Shown: positions 9,266 through 18,020, counted from the stretch's first letter. The stretch: DNA of 64,000 nt from JAFGBI01 sp964454025 (GCA_964454025.1 CAYVRP010000003.1:1-64000); one strand, 5' to 3'. Made by a program: numbers and translations. Notes: a model not told the origin generated them from the sequence alone.

Positions 9266-9657
9266 CTCGCCCTCGCCGTCGCAGCCTACACCGGAAGCCG
9301 CCCGGTTCGCGGGCGGTTCCGGCAATGAACGAGGAACGCCCGGCGCAGACTTCGCCGCTCAACCCAGGGAGCCGTAGTGGCCGCGCACTCGATCCACGCG
9401 ACCGAGCTGCGGTGTAGCGCAGCCGGCCCTGCCGGGACCCTTGGGGCGCGGGCGCTGCCGAGGGTGGGCGATGGATACCAGCCAGCGCCGGCATCGCGAC
9501 GCCTGTAGCGGGCGTGCCACAGTGGGTCGCTCGCCCGTGCACCGGGTGCGACAGAGCAGGGGGCTCGCGAGAACACGGCCGCGCGGGGTCCTCCGCGGTG
9601 CCCTGCCAAGAGTCGCGCCCGTGGCACGCGGCATGGCCGTTGCACGGTGGACCTCCG
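9266..9657. other. Divergent intergenic region
   Basis: About 390 bp separate two divergently transcribed genes. No convincing small gene, RNA or hairpin was found. Promoters for both flanking genes must lie here, but no clear -35/-10 pair stood out. Confidence 0.5.
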
Positions 9658-10359
9658 GTGCGCTGGTTTCACTCGGGCCTGCTCCTCCTCGGCGTCCTTT
9701 CGGGCCCGCGCGTCGCGCTGGCGCAGCCCGCGGTCGAGGGCGGTTCGACGCCGCGCTTCGCCGTGGTCCTGCGCTCGGACGAGCCGAGGCTCTGGATCGA
9801 GATCACCCCCGACGCCGAGGGCGTGAAGCCGGTCGCGACCTGCTTCGCACCGTGCCGTGTCCTCCTGGCCCCGGGCGACTACCGGGTGCAAGTCGAAGGC
9901 TACGATCCCGACCTCGAGGGATCGTGGAGCCTGCTCTCGGTGAGCGGCGACGCGGAGCTTCGGATCCGGACCCCGCGGCGCCACCTGCGGCGACTCGGGG
10001 CCGGAGTGGGTACGACGGGCATCGTCGCCCTGGCGGAAGGGACCGGCCTCATGACGGTTGGCCTCTTCGCGACGGCGCTAATTCACGACGAGACGTGCAG
10101 CGACGAGTACGACTACTCCCTCTCCTGTCGCGAGGGACGCTTCTCGGACTGGGTTTCCCCCCTCGTACCCGTCGGCGTCGGGATCATGGGCGCCGGCGCG
10201 GCCCTCACCGTGACGGGGTGGCACACCTTCGTCCGCAACACGGGGCCGCGGTTCCGCGCGCCCTCGCGCCCCCACGTCCGCGCCATCACGGCGACCTGGC
10301 GCGTCACCCCCGCCCGCGTCGGCGACGGGATCGGCCTGGCAGCGGGCCTGCGATTCTAG
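9658..10359 (+). CDS. Exported protein with PEGA-like domain and two membrane segments
   Basis: A 233-residue protein starts at GTG 9658, followed at once by a signal peptide (GLLLLGVLSGPRVALAQPA). Residues 30-115 form a beta-rich segment containing CFAPCRVLLAPGDYRVQVEG, which matches the usual 'Cys-x-x-Pro-Cys plus Pro-Gly-x-Tyr' pattern of PEGA-like domains in myxobacteria. Two hydrophobic helices follow (about 128-150 and 172-195), and then a short beta tail. It is probably an inner-membrane or envelope protein. PEGA-like domains are thought to be surface-layer or scaffold modules; a precise role is unknown. The frame is open upstream, but the signal peptide fixes the likely start. Confidence 0.65.
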   Translation: MRWFHSGLLLLGVLSGPRVALAQPAVEGGSTPRFAVVLRSDEPRLWIEITPDAEGVKPVATCFAPCRVLLAPGDYRVQVEGYDPDLEGSWSLLSVSGDAELRIRTPRRHLRRLGAGVGTTGIVALAEGTGLMTVGLFATALIHDETCSDEYDYSLSCREGRFSDWVSPLVPVGVGIMGAGAALTVTGWHTFVRNTGPRFRAPSRPHVRAITATWRVTPARVGDGIGLAAGLRF

Positions 10360-10452
10360 GCGGCCAGCCGCCGATGAACGGGCGGCGCGCGACCGCTCGA
10401 GCCCGCGATCGAGGTCGGGCGTGCTTCTTCGGTTGCGCGTCCCGCACCGCCC

Positions 10453-10938
10453 GTGCCCCGTGTGCCGACGAGGCACTCGAGAGAGCCTCATGCACTCGGT
10501 CGGTTCCCAGGTCGGCCCGGCGCCGCGACGGCCGGCGGGTCCGGTCAAGCCGCAGGTCGGCGTGTCCCCAGCAACGCTTCTCCCGTTCCAGACGGCCGTC
10601 CCCGTGTCCCAGACGGCCGTTCTCCTCTCCCAGACGGCTACCCGTTCGACCGGCTCGGATTGCTCGACGGTATTCCGGTGCTGGCAATCCACGCGGACGC
10701 TGAGCGTCTCGCCGAGGGCTTCATTTCCGCGGCAGCCCTGCCCGCGAAGGCCGCCCTCGACGCGGTTCACATCGCCCTTGCCACCGTCCACGGCACGGAC
10801 TTCCTCGTGACCTGGAACTGCACGCACATCGCGAACGCCATCATCCGCCCGCGACGCGAGGTCCTGTGCTGGAGGTCGGGCTACCGCCCTCCTGTCATCT
10901 GCACCCCGTTCGAATTGCTCGACGAGGAGGACGCATGA
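10453..10938 (+). pseudogene. Truncated PIN-domain (VapC-like) toxin remnant
   Basis: From about 10650 the product matches the C-terminal half of PIN-domain nucleases: IPVLAIHADAERLAEGFISA, then the ALDAVHIALATVHGTDFLVT and WNCTHIANA core typical of VapC-like proteins that pair with a small upstream or downstream antitoxin. The normal first half, with the beta-strand carrying the first catalytic Asp (YLDTS-type), is absent in all three frames. In its place is a Pro/Arg-rich stretch including a heptad repeat (VPDGRPR, VPDGRSP, LPDGYP). The gene is therefore probably a non-functional fragment. Its stop overlaps the start of the antitoxin-like gene (ATGA), the usual layout of an intact pair. Confidence 0.6.
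10588..10641 (+). repeat. Three 21-bp-spaced direct repeats
   Basis: The motif ccagacggccgt occurs at 10588 and 10609 and, in the variant form ccagacggctac, at 10630, with exact 21-bp spacing. In the frame of the PIN remnant the period equals seven codons. The repeats occupy the place where the toxin N-terminus should be. They may be simple coding repeats, remnants of a rearrangement, or binding sites. Confidence 0.6.
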
Positions 10939-11162
10939 TCCGTGATCCGATTGTCGACGAGGTGCGCGCGATCCGCGAGGGCATCGCACGCGAGCACGGC
11001 TGCGACCTCGGTGCCAGCTTCCGAATGCTGCGTGGGGTCGAGGCGGAGTCCGGTCGTCAACACGTCTCGCCACCGCCGCCGAGCGTCGAGCCCCTGCCGG
11101 AGGCCGCCCAGCGACACGTCGATGCCGACGACACGCTCGCTTGGCTCAGGTCTCGCCGCTGA
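10935..11162 (+). CDS. Antitoxin-like small protein paired with a PIN fragment
   Basis: A 75-residue protein begins MIRDPIVDEVRAIREGIARE, close to a family of small proteins that accompany PIN-domain genes and often read D-P-I-V-x-E-V-R-x-I-R-x-x-H/A. The start codon overlaps the stop of the PIN remnant (ATGA), with a GAGGA-type ribosome binding site inside the upstream gene. The C-terminus (VDADDTLAWLRSRR) is charged. It probably served as the antitoxin or partner of the now truncated nuclease. An orphan antitoxin can persist for some time; direct evidence of function is lacking. Confidence 0.6.
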   Translation: MIRDPIVDEVRAIREGIAREHGCDLGASFRMLRGVEAESGRQHVSPPPPSVEPLPEAAQRHVDADDTLAWLRSRR

Positions 11163-11394
11163 GCGCGAACGTCGCGACACAGGGCCGACAATCGGTTTCG
11201 AGGCTCGCCGCCGACCGCTCCCGGTAGCGCCCCGGCGTTCCGATCCTGCCTGAGCACCGGCCCTCGGCGCCCCGCCATGGACTCGCATCGCACCAGGGGG
11301 AGCGAAGTCCGGGGATCCTATCTGCGCCCCGTTTCTTGACCGGAGAGAGGGGGCACTCCACCCTGTGTCGACGGCGGCGAGGAGCAGGCAGACC

Positions 11395-11745
11395 ATGTCG
11401 GAATATCGACGCATCATTCGCTTGGGCACGTTCGTCGCGAGCGCGCTCGTGGCGGCGTCCTGCGGCGACGACGGAGACTGCTCGACCGAGATCGAGCGCG
11501 CTCGTCAGTTCCTGGCTGCCCATCGCGAGTGCACCGGCGATGAGGACTGCACCGTCGTCTCGACCGGGTGCCACACCTACGCCAACGGGATCTGCGGCCA
11601 GGCCCCGCTGAACCGCGAGGCGGCTGCCAGCGACGAGTGGCGTGAGCTCGCAGCGAGCCTCGACGAGTGCCTCGAGTCGTGCCCCATGTGCGCCGCGGCG
11701 CTCGTGATCCAGTGCCGTGGGGGCCTCTGCGGCGACGAGCCCTGA
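11395..11745 (+). CDS. Small Cys-rich lipoprotein
   Basis: This 116-residue protein starts at ATG 11395, preceded by a GGAGCAGG ribosome binding site. The signal peptide ends Leu-Val-Ala-Ala-Ser-Cys (Cys23). The mature domain contains about nine further cysteines in patterns such as RECTGDEDCTVV and STGC, then CLESCPMC and QCRGGLC. Similar small lipoproteins with a CxxDxDC motif are frequent in myxobacterial genomes and have no known function. It lies 65 bp upstream of another lipoprotein on the same strand. Confidence 0.65.
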   Translation: MSEYRRIIRLGTFVASALVAASCGDDGDCSTEIERARQFLAAHRECTGDEDCTVVSTGCHTYANGICGQAPLNREAAASDEWRELAASLDECLESCPMCAAALVIQCRGGLCGDEP

Positions 11746-11810
11746 GCCGCCGCGGCGACGAAATCCCCGCGATGCGGGCCGGCGCCCGCCCGAAGCAGGA
11801 GGGAATGGAA

Positions 11811-12311
11811 ATGAAGCCGAATCGGGAACCGTCGACGAAGTGGCACGTCGTGGTGGTGATCACCTGCACCGTGCTCGTCGGGTGCGGAGGGGAGGCCGAC
11901 GAGGGTGGCGACGTGGTGCCTGCCGGGTGCACCGAGTCGCCGATGTCCATAGTCCCGTATGCCACCGCCCAAGAGCTCGAGTCGCTCCTGGTGCGGTGCT
12001 GGCAGCGCTGCGGTGACCCGCAGATCGCCGGCGAGGAGGTGGGGGTCGAGTTCACCGCGGACGGGCGCTACTACGCGCGCGCGCGCGACCGCGGGGGCGA
12101 GGTGACGCGCGGGCCGGGGATCGACTACGGGGGGACGTGGTCCTACGGTCCGCCCGGTTCGGTCGAGCCGGGCCTCAACCTCGTGTCGGAGGACGGGTAC
12201 CTCTTGCTCGACGCCATGATCACCTCTCCACCGATCATCACCGACGACCCCCGACAGCTCAGGATCCTGTTCACGCCGGTGCTCGGCAAGTACGTCCCGC
12301 TCGAGCCGTAG
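11811..12311 (+). CDS. Small lipoprotein, unknown function
   Basis: A 166-residue protein has a signal segment ending Leu-Val-Gly-Cys (Cys25). The mature part has a Cys-rich beginning (AGCTESP, VRCWQRCGDPQ) followed by a beta-rich domain containing VGVEFTADGRYYARARDRGG and YGGTWSYGPPGS. That pattern resembles lipocalin-like or META-like beta-barrels seen in orphan lipoproteins, but the match is not specific. A strong AGGAGGG at 11797-11803 sits 7 bases before the ATG at 11811 and only one base before another ATG at 11805, so the second start was chosen. It follows the previous lipoprotein and is probably co-transcribed with it. Confidence 0.65.
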   Translation: MKPNREPSTKWHVVVVITCTVLVGCGGEADEGGDVVPAGCTESPMSIVPYATAQELESLLVRCWQRCGDPQIAGEEVGVEFTADGRYYARARDRGGEVTRGPGIDYGGTWSYGPPGSVEPGLNLVSEDGYLLLDAMITSPPIITDDPRQLRILFTPVLGKYVPLEP

Positions 12312-12712
12312 CGGGCGGTGCTGCTCACGCGGGCCGCCCGTGGCGGCGAGCACCAGCGCCCGAGGGGCCGCGCTCGCGAGGACGCGGTGGACCGCCTCGG
12401 CTGTGAGGCCGCGGAATTCGGCGACGGAGACCCGTGCCGCTCTCGTTGGCAGCTCGGTGAGGAACCTCCCGGAGCGACGTCTGCCGACCGCGCCCTCGCC
12501 ACCGCGCCGCAGCGACAGCATCGCCCGGATGAGTGCGTCGTGGGCGCCGTCCTCGTCGCCGACATCCAGGCTCAGACCGGCGCTGACCGGACGGCGTGGG
12601 GGCATCTCGCGGTGGCGCCGGGCGTCCCGCGAGGATCGGTTCACCTTCATCCGGGGTCCTCGGCGCCCCACCTCGCGTTCGGCACAAGAACCGAGGGGGC
12701 GCGCGGGAGCCG
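12312..12712. other. Stretch without a convincing gene
   Basis: About 400 bp between a lipoprotein gene and a DUF6714-like remnant. A minus-strand frame (12310-12625) reads somewhat protein-like (AHDALIRAMLSLRRG, VSVAEFRGLTAEAVHRVL). It has no ribosome binding site or recognisable family and runs on into the antisense of the lipoprotein. It might be a decayed gene; I do not call it. Confidence 0.4.
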
Positions 12713-13181
12713 GTGGAGCGCATCATTCGGGCGATCGAACGGGCCTTCGCCGGCGTTCGCCGGGGAGCCATCACCCTGCACGAGGCGGAGGTGCTCGACT
12801 CGTACGGTACCGAGGCCGAGCGACGACGCGCTCGAGCCCTCGACCCCGAGGCCGACTGGCGCGAGGTTCGAGCCTCCTCGATCGAGGCGTGCCCAGCGGC
12901 GCTGTCGTTTCTCGACCCGGAGCGCCGGCGCTGGTACCTGCCGGCGTGCCTGCGCCCCGGGGCGCAGGCTTCTCACCGAGCCCCGTAGCGGTGCGATCGA
13001 CCACGCGATCCACGCGCTCGACCCGGGAGCTGACCCGACCCTGGCAGACCACAAGCCGGAACGATTCCGGACCTTGAACGCCGAGCAAGCGCGCGCGGTC
13101 CAGAGGTCGCTCGTCTTCGCCAGCGAGAACGACGATTCCTGGGACGGCCAGGTGGCCCGGCACGCACTCGAGGCGTACTGA
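12713..13181 (+). pseudogene. DUF6714-like gene, frameshifted
   Basis: The first part (GTG 12713) reads IIRAIERAFAG, then GAITLHEAEVLDSYGTEAE and IEACPAALSFLDPERRRWYL, the typical N-terminal and central signature of DUF6714 family proteins. The frame then ends at a TAG near 12987. A neighbouring frame carries the expected C-terminal part: HAIHALDPGADPTLADHK, then FRTLNAEQARAVQRSLVFAS and ARHALEAY to a stop at 13181. The break falls at the CCCCGGGG run 12955-12962; dropping one C restores about 155 continuous residues. The family has no known function but is common in Myxococcota and other soil bacteria. It may be a real pseudogene or an assembly error. Confidence 0.6.
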
Positions 13182-13278
13182 TCGCACGCGGCCAAGAGCC
13201 TGCCCTGGCGCCGGCGCGGCTGCACGCCCGACGGCCCCGCCGCCAGGGATCCCACGCCTTCGCCGTCTCACGGTCCCT

Positions 13279-14169
13279 TCACTCCACGACCAGGGAAACC
13301 CGTCGGGTGCGATCGGCGGTCATCACGGCGCCGATCGCGGTGACGTCGATCGGGAAGCCCCCCGCCTCGAGGGTCGTCGTGCGCGCGGTGTAGAGGGTGC
13401 GCTCCGTGCCGCTCGCCAGCGTCGTCAGCTCCGATCTCGACAGGGTCAGCGTCCCGGCCTCCGAGGGGGCCAGAGTGGCGTACGAGGTTCCCCCCTCCGC
13501 GGGCTCCGTCTGCACGAGCAGCTCGACGCCCGGTTCGCCCCGATCCCACTCGAGCACCACGTCGGCGCTCCGCGACACGGTGACGACGCTCTCGCCGTCG
13601 GCCGGGCTCGGGGCCGTGAGCAGCAGCAGGAGCGGGTAGGTGACCACGGTGGTGAAGGCGGGGATCTCGCTCCCGGCGGCCGACACCGTCACCTGCTCGC
13701 CGCCGCTCAGCGTGCCGGTCACCTCCGCCGTGCCGTAGTCGCCGGTGCCCTGGTCCGCGAGGGTGATCGCGAAGCCAGCGGGATCGGCCGTGATGGTGAT
13801 GTCCCCGGCGCCGGGGTTGTCCGCGGCGCTAAAGTCCCAGAAGAGCGCGTTCGCGAACGAGCGCATCATGCCCGGGTCGGGGTAGTGGTACATCGTGCCG
13901 AACTGGACCAACCCGCCGCGGGTTTCGGCCTCTGCGCCGGCACCGCCGCCTGACGCCTCGCCGCCAGCGGCACCGCCACCGGTGCCGCCCGCCGCGCTGC
14001 CTCCGGTCCCGCCCTCGGCGCTGCCGCCGGTGGCGGCGCCGCCGCTCGCCGGGGAGCCGCCGCTGCCGGGGCCGGCGGTTCGGGGCCCGTCGTCGTCCTT
14101 GCCGCCGCAGGCGACCGCAACCAGCGAGAGAATCAACCCCACACCCTTTGCGAGCGCGCTCGTTCTCAT
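13279..14169 (-). CDS. Lipoprotein with Gly-rich tether and beta-sandwich domain
   Basis: A 296-residue protein starts at ATG 14169. The lipobox is Val-Ala-Val-Ala-Cys (Cys21). Residues 25-85 are a Gly/Ser/Ala/Thr linker of the same type as in the two glycoside hydrolase lipoproteins. The rest is beta-rich: a segment around FGTMYHYPDPGMMRSFANAL is followed by alternating strands without cysteines. It is probably an exposed binding or structural lipoprotein. I do not recognise the family. It is divergent from the lipoprotein remnant at 14526. Confidence 0.65.
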   Translation of the reverse strand: MRTSALAKGVGLILSLVAVACGGKDDDGPRTAGPGSGGSPASGGAATGGSAEGGTGGSAAGGTGGGAAGGEASGGGAGAEAETRGGLVQFGTMYHYPDPGMMRSFANALFWDFSAADNPGAGDITITADPAGFAITLADQGTGDYGTAEVTGTLSGGEQVTVSAAGSEIPAFTTVVTYPLLLLLTAPSPADGESVVTVSRSADVVLEWDRGEPGVELLVQTEPAEGGTSYATLAPSEAGTLTLSRSELTTLASGTERTLYTARTTTLEAGGFPIDVTAIGAVMTADRTRRVSLVVE

Positions 14170-14525
14170 GTCCCATCCTTACCGCCGCCGACTCCGCACC
14201 CCGTGACCGGCGATTACCGCGCGGAGTCGCCAGGCGAACCACGTACCACCCTGATCGACGACGCTACCTCGGCTCGTGATCGCCGCCGAGGGTGATCGCC
14301 GTGTCATGGGCGCGCAGCGCGGTGACCACCGGAGGCCAACCTGCCGCGCTGCCAACGGCACGAGGCCGCGTCGGCCGACAAGCGCCGCGTGACGTCGCGG
14401 CCACTGGCGCGGTGTGACCGCGAGATCACGCCGCCGCCCGCGGAGCCACCGAGACGGACCGATTGCGGCACGACCACCGCCTGGCGCACGTTCTGCCCCT
14501 GAGCGCGCCAGGCGGGAGGACGTGC
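14170..14525. other. Divergent intergenic region
   Basis: About 355 bp between two divergent lipoprotein genes. No small gene or RNA was recognised. It includes a region of moderate base composition around 14200-14290 that may hold the two promoters, but no clear hexamers were identified. Confidence 0.45.
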
Positions 14526-14972
14526 ATGACGACCAGAGTGAGCTGGTCGGGTTGGCTCGGGGTGTTCACGATCTGCGCTGCGATCGCGGCCTGCGGCGAG
14601 GGATCGACGACCACGAACACCGTGGAAGGCGACGGTGGTGCCGGAACCGGAGGGAGCGCGAGCGGTGGCGCGGGCACCGGCGGCAGCGGCACCGACGGCG
14701 CGTCGTCGAGCGCGATCTGCGAGGAGTACTGGGGGAATGCGGTCGCGCGGCGCCGACGGCGGCGCCGCGACGGGCGGGGGGCCGATCCCGGCGGACTGCC
14801 CCGAACAGGTGCCGGTCGATGACACCGCCGGCTCCTTCGACGGCGGCAAGTGCCCTAGGTCATCGCGGACCAGGGCGGCTGCGAGGAAACCGCCGACGCG
14901 ACCTGCTTCGACGGCGGCGGGACGCGCCCACGATGGGATGCCGGCACCCCCAAGGAGCAGGTGCACCGGATC
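14526..14972 (+). pseudogene. Lipoprotein remnant with at least two frameshifts
   Basis: ATG 14526 begins a good signal peptide (GWLGVFTICAAIAAC, Cys23) and a Gly-rich tether (GGAGTGGSASGGAGTGGS), followed by ICEEYWGN. After about 14745 the meaningful sequence moves to the next frame (DGGAATGGGPIPADCPEQVP, then DDTAGSFDGGKCP). From about 14859 it returns to the first frame (VIADQGGCEETADATCFDGG). The compensating shifts leave no intact product; the first frame alone gives only 98 residues. Downstream of 14972 no frame is clearly coding up to the GH13 gene. The Cys pattern resembles other small secreted myxobacterial proteins of unknown role. Confidence 0.45.
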
Positions 14973-15377
14973 GCGCGGGATCCGCTGCCGCCGCCGCCTT
15001 CCCTCGACACGGCGCTGCCGGGCGCGTTGGCGGGTCGTCCGTCCGGAGCCTCGCCCGGCGCCCCGGCGAGCGGCGTCGCGACGTCCGGTACCAGGTGGCT
15101 GCGCTCGAGGCGGCCTTCGGGCGCCAGCGCCCGGTGCCGGCGCACCCCCGCCTCACGGGGGAAGGCGCGGTCGCAAGAACGGGTTCGCGCACCGCGTCGC
15201 CCCACGGGTCGTCGTCGGCACCGCGTCCGACGGCGTCCGCGGCCTGGCCACCGGTGACGGTACCACCGTCGACGCCGCGCGGACGGACACTGCCCGCGCC
15301 CGCCGAGCGTGGTATGGGCGCCTGCCCGCGCCCGCCGCCGGCGCGGCGCCCCGATCCGAGGTCACTCGAGGCAACCC

Positions 15378-17048
15378 ATGCGAAGGTCGTGGTGGAAGGA
15401 AGCCATCGTCTATCAGATCTACCCCCGGAGCTTCGCCGACTCGAACGGCGACGGGATCGGGGATCTTCGCGGCATCCTCTCCCGTCTCGACTACTTGCAG
15501 CGGCTGGGGGTCGACGTGCTCTGGTTGTCCCCGATCTACCGGTCGCCGAACGACGACAACGGCTACGACATCGCGGACTACCAGGAAATCATGGCCGAGT
15601 TCGGGACGCTCGCGGACTTCGACGACCTGCTCCACGAAACCCACCGGCGGGGGATGCGCCTGGTGATGGATCTGGTGGTGAACCACACCTCGGACGAGCA
15701 TGCCTGGTTCGTCGAGTCGCGCGCCTCGCGGCAGAGCCCCCGGCGCGACTACTACATCTGGGCCGATCCGCGCGACGGCGGACCACCCAACAACTGGCGC
15801 TCGTGGTTCCACGGCTCCGCCTGGGAGCTCGATCCGGCCACCGGGCAGTACTACCTCCACCTCTTCTCGAAGAAGCAGCCGGACCTCAACTGGGCCAACC
15901 CCGAGCTCCGGCGCGCGGTCTACGCGATGATGCGCTGGTGGCTCGAGCGGGGGATCGACGGCTTCCGGATGGATGTCATCAACTTCATCGCCAAAACGCC
16001 AGGGTACCCCGACTCGGCGCTGGACCCCGCGGCGCTCGGCGCGCGCTACGCCCACGTGCCCGGGATCGAGCACTACGCGGACACGCCCCGCGTTCACGAC
16101 TACCTGCAGGAGATGCACCGCGAGGTGCTCGCCCACTACGACGTCATGACCGTGGGCGAGTGCCACTACCTGGACCCCGCGCGGGCCGTCCGGTACGTCG
16201 CCCCCGCTCGGCGCGAGCTCTGCATGCTCTTCCAGTTCGATCAGATCTTCTCGCGCGGCGACCGCGCCGCGCTCCGCCGCGCGCTCGAGGACTGGTACGC
16301 GGAGTTCACGCGCCACGGGGCGTGGACCACGACGACCCTGGGCAACCATGACTTCCCGCGACTGGTTTCGGTGTTCGGCGACGACGGTGAGCACCGCGTC
16401 GCGTCGGCCCAGCTCTTCGCCACCCTGCTCCTCACCGCGCCGGGGACGCCGTTCCTCTACCAGGGGGACGAGCTGGGGATGACCAACGTCCGCTGGGAGC
16501 GGCCCGAGGACTACGACGACATCCAGTCGCTCGGGGAGTACCACGAGAGCGTGTCGCGCGGCGTCCCGCCGGCGCGCGCGTTGGCGCGGCTGCAAGCCGT
16601 CTCCCGCGACAACGCGCGCACCCCCATGCAGTGGTCCGCCGAGCCGCATGCCGGCTTCAGCACGGTCGAGCCGTGGCTCCGGGTCAACGAGAACTACCGG
16701 CAGATCAACGCGGCCGATCAGGAGAGGGATCCCGGCTCCGTCCTCCACCATTACCGCCGGCTGATCTCGCTCCGGAAGCGTGAACCCGCCCTCGTCTACG
16801 GCGACTTCTTGCCGCTCAGCCCGGAGCCCGGACCGTACGTATACGCGCGCGTCCTCGGCGACGTCCGGCTCGTGGTCGCGCTCAACTGGTCGGGTGAGGC
16901 AGCGACGCTGCCGGTCGGGGACTGGTTCGATCCGCGTTCCGCCACGCTGCTGCTCGCGAACGGAGCGCGGCCCGACCTCGACGCAGGTGGCCGGGGCACG
17001 CTCACCCTCGGCCCCTGGCAGGCCTGCATCTTCCGCACCCGGCCCTGA
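15378..17048 (+). CDS. GH13 alpha-glucosidase (oligo-1,6-glucosidase type)
   Basis: This 556-residue cytoplasmic enzyme has no signal peptide. It starts at ATG 15378 with a GAGG eight bases upstream. The opening WWKEAIVYQIYPRSFADSNG is the hallmark of the GH13 alpha-glucosidase/oligo-1,6-glucosidase group. Catalytic residues are visible: nucleophile Asp199 in GFRMDV, acid/base Glu261 in VGECHY and transition-state Asp325 in LGNHDF. Conserved region I is DLVVNHTSDEH. Length fits the family (about 550-570). It should hydrolyse alpha-1,4 or alpha-1,6 linkages of malto- or isomalto-oligosaccharides, or possibly sucrose or trehalose analogues; the exact specificity needs assay. Unlike the neighbouring GH26-like and GH8 proteins it lacks a lipobox, so it would act on imported oligosaccharides. 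The genes on both sides are degenerate. Confidence 0.88.
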   Translation: MRRSWWKEAIVYQIYPRSFADSNGDGIGDLRGILSRLDYLQRLGVDVLWLSPIYRSPNDDNGYDIADYQEIMAEFGTLADFDDLLHETHRRGMRLVMDLVVNHTSDEHAWFVESRASRQSPRRDYYIWADPRDGGPPNNWRSWFHGSAWELDPATGQYYLHLFSKKQPDLNWANPELRRAVYAMMRWWLERGIDGFRMDVINFIAKTPGYPDSALDPAALGARYAHVPGIEHYADTPRVHDYLQEMHREVLAHYDVMTVGECHYLDPARAVRYVAPARRELCMLFQFDQIFSRGDRAALRRALEDWYAEFTRHGAWTTTTLGNHDFPRLVSVFGDDGEHRVASAQLFATLLLTAPGTPFLYQGDELGMTNVRWERPEDYDDIQSLGEYHESVSRGVPPARALARLQAVSRDNARTPMQWSAEPHAGFSTVEPWLRVNENYRQINAADQERDPGSVLHHYRRLISLRKREPALVYGDFLPLSPEPGPYVYARVLGDVRLVVALNWSGEAATLPVGDWFDPRSATLLLANGARPDLDAGGRGTLTLGPWQACIFRTRP

Positions 17049-17132
17049 CTCCCTGCCGCCCGGGGGCGACGGTCGGGGGGCGGACCCGGTGCAACCCGGG
17101 GCACCGGGACGGCGCCGCGCCGGGCATGGTCG

Positions 17133-18020
17133 TTGGGGCTCGTCGCGCTCCCGTTCGCTGGCGCCGTCGAGGGACCGCCAATCGGGCCGCCGCGCCCGTG
17201 CGCCGGGGACCTGCCGGGCGGTGCGCCGTCGGGGGGTGTCGCGATCGGCGGGCGCGCGGCGGGCGGCAGCGAGGCGGGCGGTGGCGGCGCCAACGGCGGG
17301 CGCGCGACGGGCGGCGGCGGCGGGATCTTCTCCGTCCGCGCGTCTTTGCCCAGCACGCTGGAGGAGCCGGTCGAAGAGGCCCCGGAAGGCAGGAGCGCCG
17401 CCGTCGGACCGGAGCCGGTCGCCGCCAACGTCACGGTCGGGCACCAGCGCGCCACCCGCGCTGGCGACGACATCCGCGGGCTCACCCGCCTCCGCCGCGC
17501 GGACCCGAACCGGCGGGCATTGGCCGCGGGCACCGGCCCCGACCCCACCGTGGAGGGCTGCGTGTCCGAGGACTGTGCAGGGACGACGGGGAGACGGGCG
17601 GGAGCGGCGCCACCCTGGTGCAGTCTGCCGCCCGGCTCGTCGTGCGCCGCGGCGTCTTCCGAAACCTGCGGGAATACCGGGGCGCGGCGCTCAGCGGCCG
17701 GGTGACGGGGTCGGACCTCGGCCTCGAGCCGGAGGCCATCATCGGGCCGGAGGACAACGTCGTCCACGACTGCGAGGCCGACGACGCAAGGGCGATCTGC
17801 CTGCGGGGCGCAATGACACTCGAGATCGTCAACCGCGGTCCCCCGCGACGAGGAGCGCGACCGCCCCATCTTCCGCCGGAACCAGGCCTGCGACTGCTCC
17901 GCGGCGCACGGCGCCCGGATCGAAGCTCACGCAGGCGAGGGTCCGGTGGTGAGAAGATCCCTCGTGCTCGACCGTGCCCCGGAGCTCCGGCTCGGCGAGG
18001 GCCGTGGCGTCATCGCTTGA
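17133..18020 (+). pseudogene. Parallel beta-helix lipoprotein-like gene, frameshifted
   Basis: Meaningful sequence starts in one frame with a hydrophobic leader (LGLVALPFAGA) and a Gly-rich tether (GGRAAGGSEAGGGGANGGRA), reading on to about 17580. It then moves to another frame with beta-helix-like strands (SGATLVQSAARLVVRRGVFR, IIGPEDNVVHDCEADDARAI). After the C-run 17840-17844 it returns to the first frame (RDRPIFRRNQACDCSAAHGA, RSLVLDRAPELRLGEG) and stops at 18020. The strand pattern fits a right-handed parallel beta-helix, such as secreted polysaccharide-binding or -degrading proteins. Two compensating one-base changes break it. Whether these are real decay or sequence errors is open. No start codon stands out; a TTG at 17133 is one option. 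Confidence 0.5.

Noticed and set aside
12310..12625. Minus-strand frame with some protein-like segments (LSLRRGGEGAVGRRRS)
   Set aside because: No ribosome binding site, no recognisable family, and the frame runs on into antisense sequence. It may be a relic but cannot be supported.
14972..15377. Possible continuation of the lipoprotein remnant before the GH13 gene
   Set aside because: All three frames are open for parts of this stretch but none gives a consistent protein pattern. I found no way to tell coding remains from composition.
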